Shown here: positions 17,819 through 26,067 of the stretch, in pieces
How the letters are laid out: every line of letters begins with the position of its first letter
Position numbering within the stretch: the first letter of the stretch is position 1
From: Deltaproteobacteria bacterium
Lineage (GTDB): Bacteria; Desulfobacterota; Desulfarculia; Desulfarculales; Desulfarculaceae
DNA: 47,053 bases
Direction: 5' to 3'
Assembly: GCA_020444205.1 (NCBI GenBank)
Contig: JAHLLJ010000015.1
Location: 1-47,053, forward strand
Position numbers and translations under genes: made by a program
The notes under the pieces: generated by a model
The model's input: the letters and a program-made list of their open reading frames with translations, nothing else
Databases searched by the model: none
What the model was told of the DNA's origin: nothing

Positions 17819-17861
17819 AATAGTTGGCCGGGGCTAGGTGGCCCTGGCCAACTATTTTTTT
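17819..17861 (+). terminator. intrinsic terminator of the sulfolactate operon
   Basis: Perfect 11-bp arms AATAGTTGGCC (17819-17829) and GGCCAACTATT (17846-17856), continuing into a run of T to 17861. It closes the transcription unit that starts near 7881. Confidence 0.9.
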
Positions 17862-18011
17862 GAAGGTGTTGGCTACCCAGTGAACAATATGGCAGGGGCC
17901 GCCGCCCTGAGCACCAGGTCCACCATACAGTAGTCACATCCCATCTTCCTCCGCCCGCCCTGTACTGAAGCACACAAGATCCGGCCCCCTATCCGGCCAT
18001 GTTCCGTCGAT

Positions 18012-18039
18012 TTGACTTGATCTTCCAGAACAGTATGAC
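18012..18039 (+). promoter_or_regulatory. possible promoter of the acyl-CoA synthetase operon
   Basis: TTGACT (18012-18017), 16 bp, then TATGAC (18034-18039), in a locally AT-richer part of the 240-bp spacer after the upstream terminator. The fit is modest. The adjoining dyad at 18041-18065 would lie over the transcription start. The rest of the spacer (17862-18011) shows nothing else. Confidence 0.4.
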
Positions 18040-18040
18040 T

Positions 18041-18065
18041 TAAATAAGAACACTGTTTACATTTA
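18041..18065. promoter_or_regulatory. candidate TetR-family operator
   Basis: A 25-bp imperfect palindrome, TAAAT-N3-AACA-C-TGTT-N3-ATTTA: 9 of 12 half-positions are dyad-symmetric about C18053. It sits just after the putative -10 element and 33 bp before the synthetase ATG. The TetR gene at the end of the same gene set is the natural candidate to bind it (inferred). Confidence 0.5.
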
Positions 18066-18098
18066 GAGTACGTGGTTACCATAGGAGGGAGATGGACC

Positions 18099-19616
18099 AT
18101 GCGAATCAATCTGGGGCAGATGCTGACCAACAGGGCTTTTTTGTCGCCGGAGTTGGAGGCAGCCGTGGGGGACGGCTATCGTTACACTTATGCCCAGGTC
18201 AACGCCAGGGCCAACCGCTTTGCTTCTCGCCTGGCCGCTTTGGGCCTGGGCAAGGGCGACCGCATCGCCGTGCTTTGCAAAAACAACGAACACGTCACCT
18301 GCGCTCTGTACGGCGCGGCCAAGATCGGGGTGATCACTACCGTGCTCAACTGGCGGCTCACCCCCCCGGAGCTGGAGTACATCCTGGGCGATTGCGGGGC
18401 CAGCCTGCTGCTGTACGATGACGCCTTTGCGGAGTCGGTGGAATCCCTGCGCGGCAAGGTGGCGGCCCGCCACTTCTTGCGCCATGGCGGGCAGGGGAGC
18501 GACCCGGAGTTCGAGGAGTTCTTGGCCCAGGGCAGGGAAGAGGAGCCGGTCATCCAGTCAGGCGGCGACGACCCCTGCGTGATCATGTACACCAGCGGGA
18601 CCACGGGCAAGCCCAAGGGAGCCATGATCAGCCACGACAACACCTTCTGGGCCTCGGTGGGCCTTACCCACACTATCCCCTGGTTCCCAAGGGACCGCTA
18701 TTTATTGGTAGCGCCTCTGTTCCACATCGGCGGTCTGGCCCCCATCTTCGCCAATGTCCACCTAGGGCTGACCGTGGTGTACATGCCTGATTTCGATCCC
18801 CTGGCCGTGTACAAGACCATCGAGGCGGAGCGCATCAACTTCATGATGTCCGTGCCCCTGATGCTCATGGCCATGACCATGGTGCCTCCCGAGGTGGTTC
18901 AGAGCCTCGATCTGTCCAGCTTCCGCCACTTTATTTGCGGGGCTTCCCAGGTGCCGCCCCAACTCATACAGCTCTACGCTCAGAAGGGCCTCAAAATTTA
19001 CCAGGTATACGGGGCAACCGAGTATGCGGGGGCCATCACCTTTTGGACCCCTGAAATGGGCATGGACAAGGTGGCCTCGGTGGGTAAGGCGGTGTTTCAT
19101 GGCCAGGTCAAGGCCTGCCTGCCGGGAAGCGGCGAGGAAGTCCCGGTGGGGGAGGTGGGCGAGTTGTGCCTGTACGGCCCTCAGGTTTTCCTAGGGTATT
19201 GGCAGAACCCCAAAGCCAGCCAGGAGGCCCTCGATGGCGGGTGCTACCGTTCCGGCGACCTGGGCCGCGTGGACCAGGATGGCTGCGTGTACGTGGTCGA
19301 TCGCCTCAAGGACATGATTATCAGCGGCGGAGAAAACGTATATCCGGCCGAGATCGAGGCGATTCTAAAAAAGCATCCAGCCGTGGCCGAGGTGGCCGTG
19401 GCCGGCCGGCCCGACCAAAAGTGGGGCGAGGTGCCCGTGGCCTTTGTGGTGCTAAAGCCCGACCAATCGGCCACGGAAGAGGATATCATCCAGGTGTGCC
19501 GCCAAAACCTGGCTGGTTTCAAGCAGGTGAAGGAGGTGCGCTTTGTGGAGGCGCTGCCCAAAAACGCCACCGGCAAGGTCCTAAAGACCGAACTACGGGG
19601 GCAGCTGGCCCAATAG
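18099..19616 (+). CDS. AMP-dependent acyl-CoA synthetase
   Basis: 505 residues of the class I adenylate-forming family. The phosphate loop YTSGTTGKPKG lies at about 164-174, the A5-type motif VYGATEYAG in the middle, and YRSGDLGRVDQDG then DRLKDMIISGGENVYPAEIE near residue 400. The C-terminal NATGKVLK carries the catalytic lysine. It activates a carboxylic acid to its CoA thioester in the cytoplasm; the substrate is unknown. The ATG at 18099 follows AGGAGGGA. It is the first gene of a set with an AidB-like acyl-CoA dehydrogenase and a TetR regulator, so a medium or long acyl chain is a reasonable guess. Confidence 0.88.
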   Translation: MRINLGQMLTNRAFLSPELEAAVGDGYRYTYAQVNARANRFASRLAALGLGKGDRIAVLCKNNEHVTCALYGAAKIGVITTVLNWRLTPPELEYILGDCGASLLLYDDAFAESVESLRGKVAARHFLRHGGQGSDPEFEEFLAQGREEEPVIQSGGDDPCVIMYTSGTTGKPKGAMISHDNTFWASVGLTHTIPWFPRDRYLLVAPLFHIGGLAPIFANVHLGLTVVYMPDFDPLAVYKTIEAERINFMMSVPLMLMAMTMVPPEVVQSLDLSSFRHFICGASQVPPQLIQLYAQKGLKIYQVYGATEYAGAITFWTPEMGMDKVASVGKAVFHGQVKACLPGSGEEVPVGEVGELCLYGPQVFLGYWQNPKASQEALDGGCYRSGDLGRVDQDGCVYVVDRLKDMIISGGENVYPAEIEAILKKHPAVAEVAVAGRPDQKWGEVPVAFVVLKPDQSATEEDIIQVCRQNLAGFKQVKEVRFVEALPKNATGKVLKTELRGQLAQ

Positions 19617-19681
19617 ATGCCTTTTCCGAGAGAACAGCCCCGGCCGGGCCTTCTCCCGTCCTTTATAGAGGATGAAAACCC

Positions 19682-21280
19682 ATGAGCTATCCAGATCGCA
19701 ACAACCCTTATTCCTTTAATGAGTTCCTTCAATGGCGCGAGCGGGTGGACTACTACGCCGACGATCCCTTTGCCCAAAAGGTGGTGCGCACCTTTTGCGG
19801 CGACATGGCCCCGGAGGTGGACGCCGCCGCCCGGGAGGTGTCGCGCAAGGCCTCGTCCAAGTGGCGCAAGCTGGCCGAGGCCATCGCCTGGCCTGAGAAG
19901 CGCCCCTATATGATGCACTACGATGGTCACAACAACCGAATCGACCGCATCGTGCGCCCCATGGAAACCGAGATCATGGAGCGAGAGGTCTTTGGGGAGG
20001 CCTTGTTCTCCCAAAAGACCCATCCCTGGGTCAGGCTGATCAAGATGTTTCTCATCTACCAGAACGGCGAGGCCTGCGTGGCCTGCCCCCTCACCTGCAC
20101 CGAGGGCATGGTAACGGTGATGGAGCCCTATGCCGATACGCCAGAGGTACGCGCCGTGTTGGAGCATTGCAAGGAGGGCATTGACGGCGAGTATGCCATC
20201 GGGGCGCAGTATCTCTCGGAAATACAGGGCGGCTCGGACGTTCCCGCCAACTTGCTGGAAGCGGTGCAAGAGGACGGGGTGTGGCGGCTCTACGGCACCA
20301 AGTTCTTCTGCTCAGCCACTCATGCCGACTACGCCATGGTGACCGCCAAGCCCAAGGGATCCGAAAAGGTTGGCCTGTTCGTGATGCCCTCTTGGCTGCC
20401 CGGCGACAAGGAGCGTGAGCGGCGCAATGGCTACACCATTGACCGCATCAAGTGGAAGATGGGCACCAGTGAGCTGACCACCGCCGAGCTGACCCTCAAC
20501 GGCGCAGTGGCCTACCAAGTAGGACCCCTGGAGCGTGGCTTGGCCAACATGGTGGGCGTGGTGCTCACCTACTCGCGGCTCACCGTAGGCCTATCCGGCG
20601 CGGCCTCCATGGTCAGGGCCTGGCGCGAGGCGGCCCAGTATTGCCGCTTCAGGGAGGCCTTTGGCGCGCCTTTGGACAAGTTCCCCATGGTGGCCGGCCA
20701 ACTGCAGGCCATCGAGCGCTCCGCCAAGCGCACCCTGGCCGGGGCATTCCGCCTGTACAAAGAGGTCTTGGACCTGCCCGGCGGCTTCCTGGGTGTGTCC
20801 GGCGTTAAGGAGGAGCCGGCCATGCAGAGAAAGCGCTACCTGGTGCGCGAGCTGGTGATGCTGCAAAAGATCGCCGCCAGCTGGGATTGCCCGGAGGTGC
20901 TGCGTTCGGCCATGAGCCTCTTCGGCGGTCACGGGGTCATGGAGGATTTCTCCAGCCTGCCCAGGCTATACCGCGACGCGGCGGTCAACGAGCTTTGGGA
21001 AGGACCGCGCAACGTGCTGCTCACCCAGATCCACCGCGACCTGCACAAGGCCGCTCCCTGGTATCCGCCGCAAGAGTTCGTGGCCGAGTTGCTTGCGGGC
21101 GCCGACGAGGGTCTGGTAAAAGAGTTCCAGGATGAGAGCGGCCGAATTTTCGAGCATCCCAACCTGCTGGAGATGAGCCCCGCCACGGTGGAGGTTTGTC
21201 GGCAATGGGATGATTTCTGCCACCGGCTGTTCCATGCTTACCAGGACGTAGCCCTGGAGATGGTGGAAAGCCAGGCTTGA
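19682..21280 (+). CDS. acyl-CoA dehydrogenase, large AidB-like group
   Basis: 532 residues, longer than typical ~380-residue acyl-CoA dehydrogenases and close to AidB (~540). The FAD-binding region is seen in YLSEIQGGSDVPANL and the loop KFFCSATHADYAMVTAKP. The later GGHGVMEDF and NELWEGPRNVLLTQIHRDL segments resemble the AidB group, with a Glu in the WEG motif where the classical catalytic Glu lies. Translation starts at ATG 19682 after AGAGGATG. It follows the CoA synthetase by 65 bp and is followed by a terminator-like hairpin. It probably oxidises the acyl-CoA made by its neighbour. AidB itself has a DNA-protection role, so enzyme activity is likely but not proven. Confidence 0.82.
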   Translation: MSYPDRNNPYSFNEFLQWRERVDYYADDPFAQKVVRTFCGDMAPEVDAAAREVSRKASSKWRKLAEAIAWPEKRPYMMHYDGHNNRIDRIVRPMETEIMEREVFGEALFSQKTHPWVRLIKMFLIYQNGEACVACPLTCTEGMVTVMEPYADTPEVRAVLEHCKEGIDGEYAIGAQYLSEIQGGSDVPANLLEAVQEDGVWRLYGTKFFCSATHADYAMVTAKPKGSEKVGLFVMPSWLPGDKERERRNGYTIDRIKWKMGTSELTTAELTLNGAVAYQVGPLERGLANMVGVVLTYSRLTVGLSGAASMVRAWREAAQYCRFREAFGAPLDKFPMVAGQLQAIERSAKRTLAGAFRLYKEVLDLPGGFLGVSGVKEEPAMQRKRYLVRELVMLQKIAASWDCPEVLRSAMSLFGGHGVMEDFSSLPRLYRDAAVNELWEGPRNVLLTQIHRDLHKAAPWYPPQEFVAELLAGADEGLVKEFQDESGRIFEHPNLLEMSPATVEVCRQWDDFCHRLFHAYQDVALEMVESQA

Positions 21281-21309
21281 CCCGGCCGGCCAACAATTAT
21301 TACACGACA

Positions 21310-21346
21310 GGGGAGGCCCGCTCGAGCGGGCATCCCCCGCCTTTTT
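21310..21346 (+). terminator. terminator or attenuator between acyl-CoA dehydrogenase and tetR
   Basis: A 16-nt perfect palindrome (21316-21331) inside an outer GGGGA/TCCCC stem (21310-21314 with 21333-21337), followed after CGCC by five T. The TetR gene starts 35 bp later, so it may be partly read through or have its own promoter. Confidence 0.6.
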
Positions 21347-21380
21347 GATTGACTGCCTCGGCCAAGGGGAGCAACCGAAT

Positions 21381-22001
21381 ATGGCCCCAAAGCGCAAAAC
21401 CTTTGCCACCCTCAGAAAAGAGGAGCGTAAAGCCAGGCAAGGGATCATCGTGGACGCGGCGGAGCGCTTGTTTGGGCGCAAGCCCTTTGAGCAGGTGAGC
21501 ATGCGGGAGATAGCCCAGGAGGCGGGCATTGCGGTCTCTTCCATTTACCGCTACTTTCCCGACCAGCAGAGCCTGTTCGTAGAGGCCTTTGTGCTGGGCA
21601 CCCAGGAGATCATCGCACGGGTGGATCAGCGCATCGCCTCGGGTCAGCTTTCCAACCTCAGCGATTTCTCCCTGATGTACCTGGACTTCCTCATCGAGCA
21701 CGACCATTACTTCCGCATGATGACCCACTTCATGCTCGACGGCCAGCTCTCGGGTCCCTTGCTGGAAAAGCTCAATCAGGCTACGCGTTCCATCCTAGAG
21801 CAGTTCGACCGGCTCATGGCGGGAGATTCTCCCTCCGAGCGCACCCGGCAGCACGCTCACGCCATGTTCGCATCCCTAAACGGCATCCTGATCTCTTTCC
21901 GTAATTACCCGGGCCGGAAGCCGGCCGAGGTGCGTAGCCACATGGAGAAGCTGGCCCGCTTGATAGCCTCCATGTGCGAGAGCCACCACCGGCTCACTTA
22001 A
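21381..22001 (+). CDS. TetR-family transcriptional regulator
   Basis: 206 residues. The N-terminal helix-turn-helix is clear: IIVDAAERLFGRKPFEQVSMREIAQEAGIAVSSIYRYF, about residues 18-55 with flanks. The remaining helical domain would bind a ligand, as in fatty-acid-responsive TetR regulators. The ATG at 21381 follows GGGGAG; an earlier in-frame TTG (21345) lacks a site. Placed at the end of the acyl-CoA set, it most likely represses that set in the absence of an acyl-CoA ligand, perhaps at the palindrome at 18041-18065 (inferred). Confidence 0.88.
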   Translation: MAPKRKTFATLRKEERKARQGIIVDAAERLFGRKPFEQVSMREIAQEAGIAVSSIYRYFPDQQSLFVEAFVLGTQEIIARVDQRIASGQLSNLSDFSLMYLDFLIEHDHYFRMMTHFMLDGQLSGPLLEKLNQATRSILEQFDRLMAGDSPSERTRQHAHAMFASLNGILISFRNYPGRKPAEVRSHMEKLARLIASMCESHHRLT

Positions 22002-22300
22002 TAGCGCGCTCTGGCGGAACCACTTTCGCAACCCGCCACCATCGGCTCTTGGAAATTGCCAAGGCCAGCGGCGTCACTTCACGGTGTTTTCGTTCCTCCA
22101 GAAAACCTTTCAGTCCCAGGTTTTGGGGTGTTCTGCTTCGCATTGTCTGCTCCTTGCCAGTAGCGCACACGCCCTGCAATGCAAAAATTACCAAAAGAGC
22201 CGGGCCCAACTATGGAAGTGGTAAATTGATAATAAGTAAAGAGGCTCATTTCCCGACTGGTCAGTAATCAATTAATGCTCGATGCTGCGGGGCTGTTGAT
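22002..22300. other. intergenic region before the two-component genes
   Basis: No supported gene. It becomes AT-rich after 22180 and presumably carries the promoter of the response-regulator gene, but I see no convincing -35/-10 pair and no copy of the CTTTAA repeats found upstream of msrB. Confidence 0.4.
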
Positions 22301-23008
22301 ATGGCAAAACCCATACTCATCGCCGAAGACGACACCAAGACCGCCAACTTGGTGGCCAAGTATCTGGAACGGGAAGGTTATGCGGTGCTTATCGTCACCG
22401 ATGGCGCCGAAGCCTTACGGCTGGCCGACGAGCATGAGCTTCGTCTGGTGATTTTAGACTTGATGCTGCCCAAGGTGGATGGTTGGGAGGTCTGCCGCCG
22501 CCTCAGGAAAACCAGCAATGTCCCCATTTTGATGCTCACGGCCCGAGGCGAGGAGATCGACCGGGTTTCCGGCCTGGCCTTGGGCGCTGACGATTATGTT
22601 GTGAAGCCTTTCAGCCCACGGGAGCTCGTGGCCAGGGTGCAGGCCTTGTTGCGGCGCACCGAAGGTGAATTAAGGCATGCCCCGGTTCGGCTCAAGGCGG
22701 GCCCTCTGGTCCTGGACCAGGACAGTTACCAGGCCTGGTTGGAAGACCGCAAGCTGGAGCTAACTCTGCACGAGTTCCGCATTTTGGCGGCATTGATGGA
22801 AAAGCCCGGACGAGTGCTCTCCCGCGAGCAATTGCTGTCCTGCCTTTATCCCCAGGGGGAGGCGGTGGTGGACCGGGTGATAGACGTGCACATAGGCAAA
22901 TTGCGCCAAAAGTTGGATACCGATCCCGCAAGGCCCAGCCATATAAAGACGGTGCGAGGGGTGGGATACAGCCTGCTCACCCCGGAAGAGCTCCATGAGA
23001 AAAATTAA
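22301..23008 (+). CDS. OmpR/PhoB-family response regulator
   Basis: 235 residues. The receiver domain (1-~115) has the acidic pocket EDD (9-11), the phospho-acceptor Asp in LDLMLPKVDGWE, the Thr in LMLTARG and the Lys in YVVKPF. A winged-helix DNA-binding domain (about 130-230) shows LTLHEFRILAALMEKPGRVLSREQLL and the wing VIDVHIGKLRQKL. Its stop overlaps the kinase start by 14 bp. OmpR/PhoB proteins bind tandem direct repeats spaced by 11 bp; such repeats lie upstream of msrB at 25955-25982, so the redox genes downstream are the likely regulon. Confidence 0.93.
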   Translation: MAKPILIAEDDTKTANLVAKYLEREGYAVLIVTDGAEALRLADEHELRLVILDLMLPKVDGWEVCRRLRKTSNVPILMLTARGEEIDRVSGLALGADDYVVKPFSPRELVARVQALLRRTEGELRHAPVRLKAGPLVLDQDSYQAWLEDRKLELTLHEFRILAALMEKPGRVLSREQLLSCLYPQGEAVVDRVIDVHIGKLRQKLDTDPARPSHIKTVRGVGYSLLTPEELHEKN

Positions 23009-24104
23009 GTGGCATACCGGCCTGCTCGGCAAGCTCATGAGCATCAACCTGCTGGTGGTGCTTTGCGCCATGGGCATTACCTGGTGGGCCTTGGACAGTC
23101 TGTCCGCGAACTACTTTATGACCTTGATGAAAAAGTTCAACATCTCCAGCGAAGCCACCAACACCATGTTCCTGGAGGCCGTGCACCGCTACCTGATCTG
23201 GGCCGGTATAGGCGCGATTGTTCTGGCCACCCTCTTAAGCCTCTGGTTGATGCGGCGGGTCTTGCGGCCCTTACTAAGCATGAACCGCCTTACCAGGGTC
23301 ATGGCCCATGGCGACTTTGAGCAGAGAGTGCCGCAGGGACCGGCCGATGAAATAGGCGAGTTGGCCGACTCCTTCAACGAGATGGCGGCCAGTCTGCAGC
23401 GCCTGGAAAATCTGAGGCGCAACATGGTGATCGATGTAGCCCATGAACTGCGCACCCCCATCACCAACATTCAAGGTTACCTGGAGGGCATCCAGGATGG
23501 AGTTCTGGAGCCTGACCCGGAAACCTTGGACCTGTTGCACGAAGAGGCTGTTCGCTTGAGCAAACTGGTCAACGACCTCATTGACTTGGCCAGGGCCGAC
23601 GCGGCGCGTTTCGAAATGAAAACACAGCCGATTGATTTGGCAAAATTGATTTCGCAAGAGCTCAAATCCTTCCAATCCCGTTTCGAGCAAAAGGAGTTGG
23701 AACTTAAGATCGATTTCCCCGATTCTCCGGCCTTGGTGATGGCCGACTCCGATAAAATGCGCCGGGTTGTAGCTAATTTGCTGGACAATGCGCTGAATTA
23801 CACGACTCGCGGCGCTTGGGTGCAAATCAGCCTTCGCTCCGAGAACAACCAGGTGACCACTGAAATGGCAAACCCCAGCAGCACCTCCCCGCCCCTAGAC
23901 GCCACCATGGTTTTCGAACGTTTTTATCGGGGAGAAAAATCCAGATCCCGTCAGTTCGGCGGGGCCGGTCTGGGGTTGGCCATAGTAAAAGAACTGGTCC
24001 AGGCCCATGGTTCCCAGGTGGAGGCCGAGGCCCTGGAAGGCACTTTTCGTATCCGCTTCAGTTTGCCGGCCGTCGCTCCCCAAGCCGCTTTACCGAATCT
24101 TTAA
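22995..24104 (+). CDS. membrane sensor histidine kinase (BaeS/CusS-like)
   Basis: 369 residues. Two membrane segments (about 10-32 and 60-83) flank a very short periplasmic loop of roughly 27 residues. A HAMP domain with PLLSMNRLTRVMAHGDF and DEIGELADSFNEMA follows. The phospho-acceptor box is VAHELRTPITN and the N box NLLDNALNYT. The G1 box reads EMANPSSTSP instead of DxGxG, and the G2 box is GGAGLGLAIVKELV. Asn-Pro in place of Asp-x-Gly is also found in CusS/HprS-type kinases, which sense metals or oxidants. A sensor loop this small suggests sensing at the membrane face or through a partner. It pairs with the overlapping response regulator. Confidence 0.9.
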   Translation: MRKIKWHTGLLGKLMSINLLVVLCAMGITWWALDSLSANYFMTLMKKFNISSEATNTMFLEAVHRYLIWAGIGAIVLATLLSLWLMRRVLRPLLSMNRLTRVMAHGDFEQRVPQGPADEIGELADSFNEMAASLQRLENLRRNMVIDVAHELRTPITNIQGYLEGIQDGVLEPDPETLDLLHEEAVRLSKLVNDLIDLARADAARFEMKTQPIDLAKLISQELKSFQSRFEQKELELKIDFPDSPALVMADSDKMRRVVANLLDNALNYTTRGAWVQISLRSENNQVTTEMANPSSTSPPLDATMVFERFYRGEKSRSRQFGGAGLGLAIVKELVQAHGSQVEAEALEGTFRIRFSLPAVAPQAALPNL

Positions 24105-24156
24105 AAAAGCCTGATCTCATCTTTATATTGGGGCCGCTTGCAGGGGTTATCATAAT
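24099..24156 (+). promoter_or_regulatory. weak candidate promoter of the molybdopterin-protein gene
   Basis: CTTTAA (24099-24104, including the kinase stop codon) and CTTTAT (24121-24126) lie 22 bp apart, two turns of the 11-bp pattern seen before msrB, with a degenerate middle site. TTGGGG (24128-24133), 17 bp, then CATAAT (24151-24156) form a possible core promoter. Much weaker than the msrB site. Confidence 0.3.
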
Positions 24157-24198
24157 ACCTAGGAACCTTGTAGGATAAGCAGGGTGAAGGGAGATGTC

Positions 24199-24840
24199 AT
24201 GATATCCCGCCGCAATTTTGTCACCAGCCTGATCAAAGTTTCCACCGGCGTCTTTCTGGGATTGGGCGGCCTGGCGCAAAGCGCCGGTGCCGCGGCCAAA
24301 CGCAAGCTCCTGCCTAAAGGAACCTCGGCGGAGCGGTTGAGCCACCTGAATCCCCAAAACGTAGACGCTTCCCAACTGGGGATCACCCCGCTGGAAAAGT
24401 TCGAGACCATGGGCCTAAGCGACCATCGCGTGGATATTGGCACCTGGCGTTTAGAAGTGGCGGGCAAGGTGGACGCTCCCATGAGCCTTGACTACTCCCA
24501 GGTCAAGAGCCTGCCCATGGTGGAGCGCAAGGAGCTGCTGATCTGCCCGGGCGTCTTTTCCTATAAAGCGCTTTATCAGGGAGTGTTGTTGAAGGTCTTG
24601 TTAGCCAAGGCGGGGCTGGGAAAAGAGGCCAAGGAGGTTATCATCAGCGGCCCCAGGGGCTCTTGGTCTAAAAAGGAACGCTTCACCTTAGGGGAAATCC
24701 ACGCGGGCCGGGTCTTTTTGGCCTGGTCGGTCAATGGGCGGCCCTTGCCTATTAAGCACGGGTTTCCCCTGAGGGTAGTCGCCCCTGATCATTACGGGGA
24801 TGACTGGGTCAAATATGCCGACAAGGTGGAAGTGTTATGA
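24199..24840 (+). CDS. Tat-exported molybdopterin oxidoreductase, sulfite-oxidase fold (MsrP-like)
   Basis: 213 residues. The N-terminus has the twin-arginine motif SRRNFV (residues 3-8) and a hydrophobic stretch, so it is exported folded with its cofactor. The rest is one sulfite-oxidase-fold molybdopterin domain; the molybdenum-ligand Cys is C116 in LLICPGVFS. The C-terminal segment around GFPLRVVAPDHYGDDWVKY is typical of the fold. It lacks the extra length of E. coli MsrP (~330 residues) and no MsrQ haem partner is adjacent, so the electron donor is unknown. The setting (two-component system upstream, MsrB and an MsrA-like protein downstream) suggests a role in oxidised-methionine repair, but a sulfite or other oxo-substrate is possible. 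ATG 24199 is chosen over GTG 24184 because AAGGGAGA precedes it. Confidence 0.78.
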   Translation: MISRRNFVTSLIKVSTGVFLGLGGLAQSAGAAAKRKLLPKGTSAERLSHLNPQNVDASQLGITPLEKFETMGLSDHRVDIGTWRLEVAGKVDAPMSLDYSQVKSLPMVERKELLICPGVFSYKALYQGVLLKVLLAKAGLGKEAKEVIISGPRGSWSKKERFTLGEIHAGRVFLAWSVNGRPLPIKHGFPLRVVAPDHYGDDWVKYADKVEVL

Positions 24841-24874
24841 CCGCTGATAGCGGGCAAGATATGGGCCATTGAAC

Positions 24875-25840
24875 ATGCGAGATGGTTTGATTGGAAACGG
24901 TAAGGGTATGCAGCCGTTTGCGCAAACCTTGAGGAGCCACGGGCTCAACCTAGTCAGGGATGAAACCAGTACCCTGCAGATAAACCTGGGCAGGCTCTGC
25001 AATCAGGCTTGCCGGCATTGCCACCTGGAGGCGGGGCCCGGGCGTAAGGAGCTCATGGGCGTTGACACCGTTGGTCAGGTGGCTGATTACGCCCAGCGGG
25101 GTGGGTTCAACACGGTGGACATCACCGGTGGAGCACCCGAATTAAATCCGTATTTACCGCTTCTGGTGGATATGGTGCGGCCATATGTGCGCAAAATTAT
25201 TCTGAGGATCAACCTCACCGCCATCGGCAACAAGGAGTATAGGTGGTTGGTGCCTTTCCTAGCCGAGCGCGGAGTGTGCCTGGTGGCGTCCTTGCCTTCT
25301 CTGGATCCCCTACAGACCGACGCCCAGCGCGGCCAAGGAGTTTTCCAAGACAGCCTGGCCGCCTTGAGATTTCTCAATGAGTGGGGCTACGGCCTCGACG
25401 GCAAGGGCAAGGAGCTGGACCTAGTCAGCAACCCGGTGGGAGCCGCCATGCCGCCGGATCAGGCTCAAAGCGAAAATCGCTTCCGCGAAGAGTTGCTGTC
25501 CAAGTGGAACATCTCTTTTAACAATTTGTACATCTTTGCCAACGTTCCCTTAGGCCGCTTCAAGGCCTGGCTTATGGACTCGGATAATTTGAAAAGCTAC
25601 CAAGGTCAGCTGGCAACCGGCTTCAACCCCGGTGCGGTTAGAGGCTTGATGTGCCGCAGCATGATCTGCGTTTCCTGGGAAGGGATTCTATACGACTGCG
25701 ACTTCAATTTGGCTGCCAGGCTTCCCTACACGGGCCGCAGGGTAAACGTCTCGCAAATGGCTGGGCCTCCACCGGCCGGGGCCCCCATAGAGGTGGGAGA
25801 TCACTGCTACGCTTGCACCGCCAGCAGCGGCTTCACCTGA
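24875..25840 (+). CDS. radical SAM protein of the ArsS (arsenosugar biosynthesis) family
   Basis: 321 residues. The radical SAM cluster motif is CNQACRHC (C42, C46, C49, CxxxCxxC), followed by the SAM-binding segment VDITGGAPELNP. The C-terminal part carries further cysteines in LMCRSMICVSWEGILYDCDFN and the final HCYACTASSG, the pattern of the ArsS family with its DUF3641-type C-terminal region. ArsS is linked to making the dimethylarsinoyl-ribose core of arsenosugars, but no arsM or other arsenic gene is nearby, so the true substrate here is uncertain. ATG 24875 or TTG 24869 could start it; neither has a strong ribosome-binding site. It lies 34 bp after the molybdopterin-protein gene, so co-transcription is likely. 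Confidence 0.78.
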   Translation: MRDGLIGNGKGMQPFAQTLRSHGLNLVRDETSTLQINLGRLCNQACRHCHLEAGPGRKELMGVDTVGQVADYAQRGGFNTVDITGGAPELNPYLPLLVDMVRPYVRKIILRINLTAIGNKEYRWLVPFLAERGVCLVASLPSLDPLQTDAQRGQGVFQDSLAALRFLNEWGYGLDGKGKELDLVSNPVGAAMPPDQAQSENRFREELLSKWNISFNNLYIFANVPLGRFKAWLMDSDNLKSYQGQLATGFNPGAVRGLMCRSMICVSWEGILYDCDFNLAARLPYTGRRVNVSQMAGPPPAGAPIEVGDHCYACTASSGFT

Positions 25841-25954
25841 TCCGGAGCCATAGGCGCCTGAGTTCAGGCGTTTTCTTGGGGCTCAAAGCCAAAGTTGATT
25901 TACAGAGGCTTGCCTCCACCACAAAGGCGTGCAGCGCGGCCAATTTTATTGAAT

Positions 25955-25998
25955 CTTTAAATTGGCTTTAAGCCTTCTTTAACCAGCGGTCTTACAAT
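25955..25998 (+). promoter_or_regulatory. msrB promoter with three 11-bp-phased CTTTAA repeats
   Basis: CTTTAA occurs at 25955-25960, 25966-25971 and 25977-25982, each start exactly 11 bp from the next, followed 10 bp after the last by a good -10 element TACAAT (25993-25998). There is no consensus -35; the repeats occupy that place, as in PhoB-type activated promoters. The msrB ATG is 70 bp downstream of the -10. The regulator at 22301 is the obvious candidate to bind. Confidence 0.6.
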
Positions 25999-26067
25999 TT
26001 AAATAAGCGTGACATAGGTCGCGAAATCACTTTATTGATTCCAGAACATCAAGCCAAGAGGTGCTTT

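Noticed and set aside
21974-22267. 97-codon frame after the TetR gene
   Set aside because: It overlaps the tetR end, has no ribosome-binding site and its product shows no recognisable features.
23820-23890. Histidine kinase inactivated by a broken G1 box
   Set aside because: Asn-Pro variants of the G1 box occur in working CusS/HprS-type kinases as I know them, and the H, N and G2 boxes are intact.
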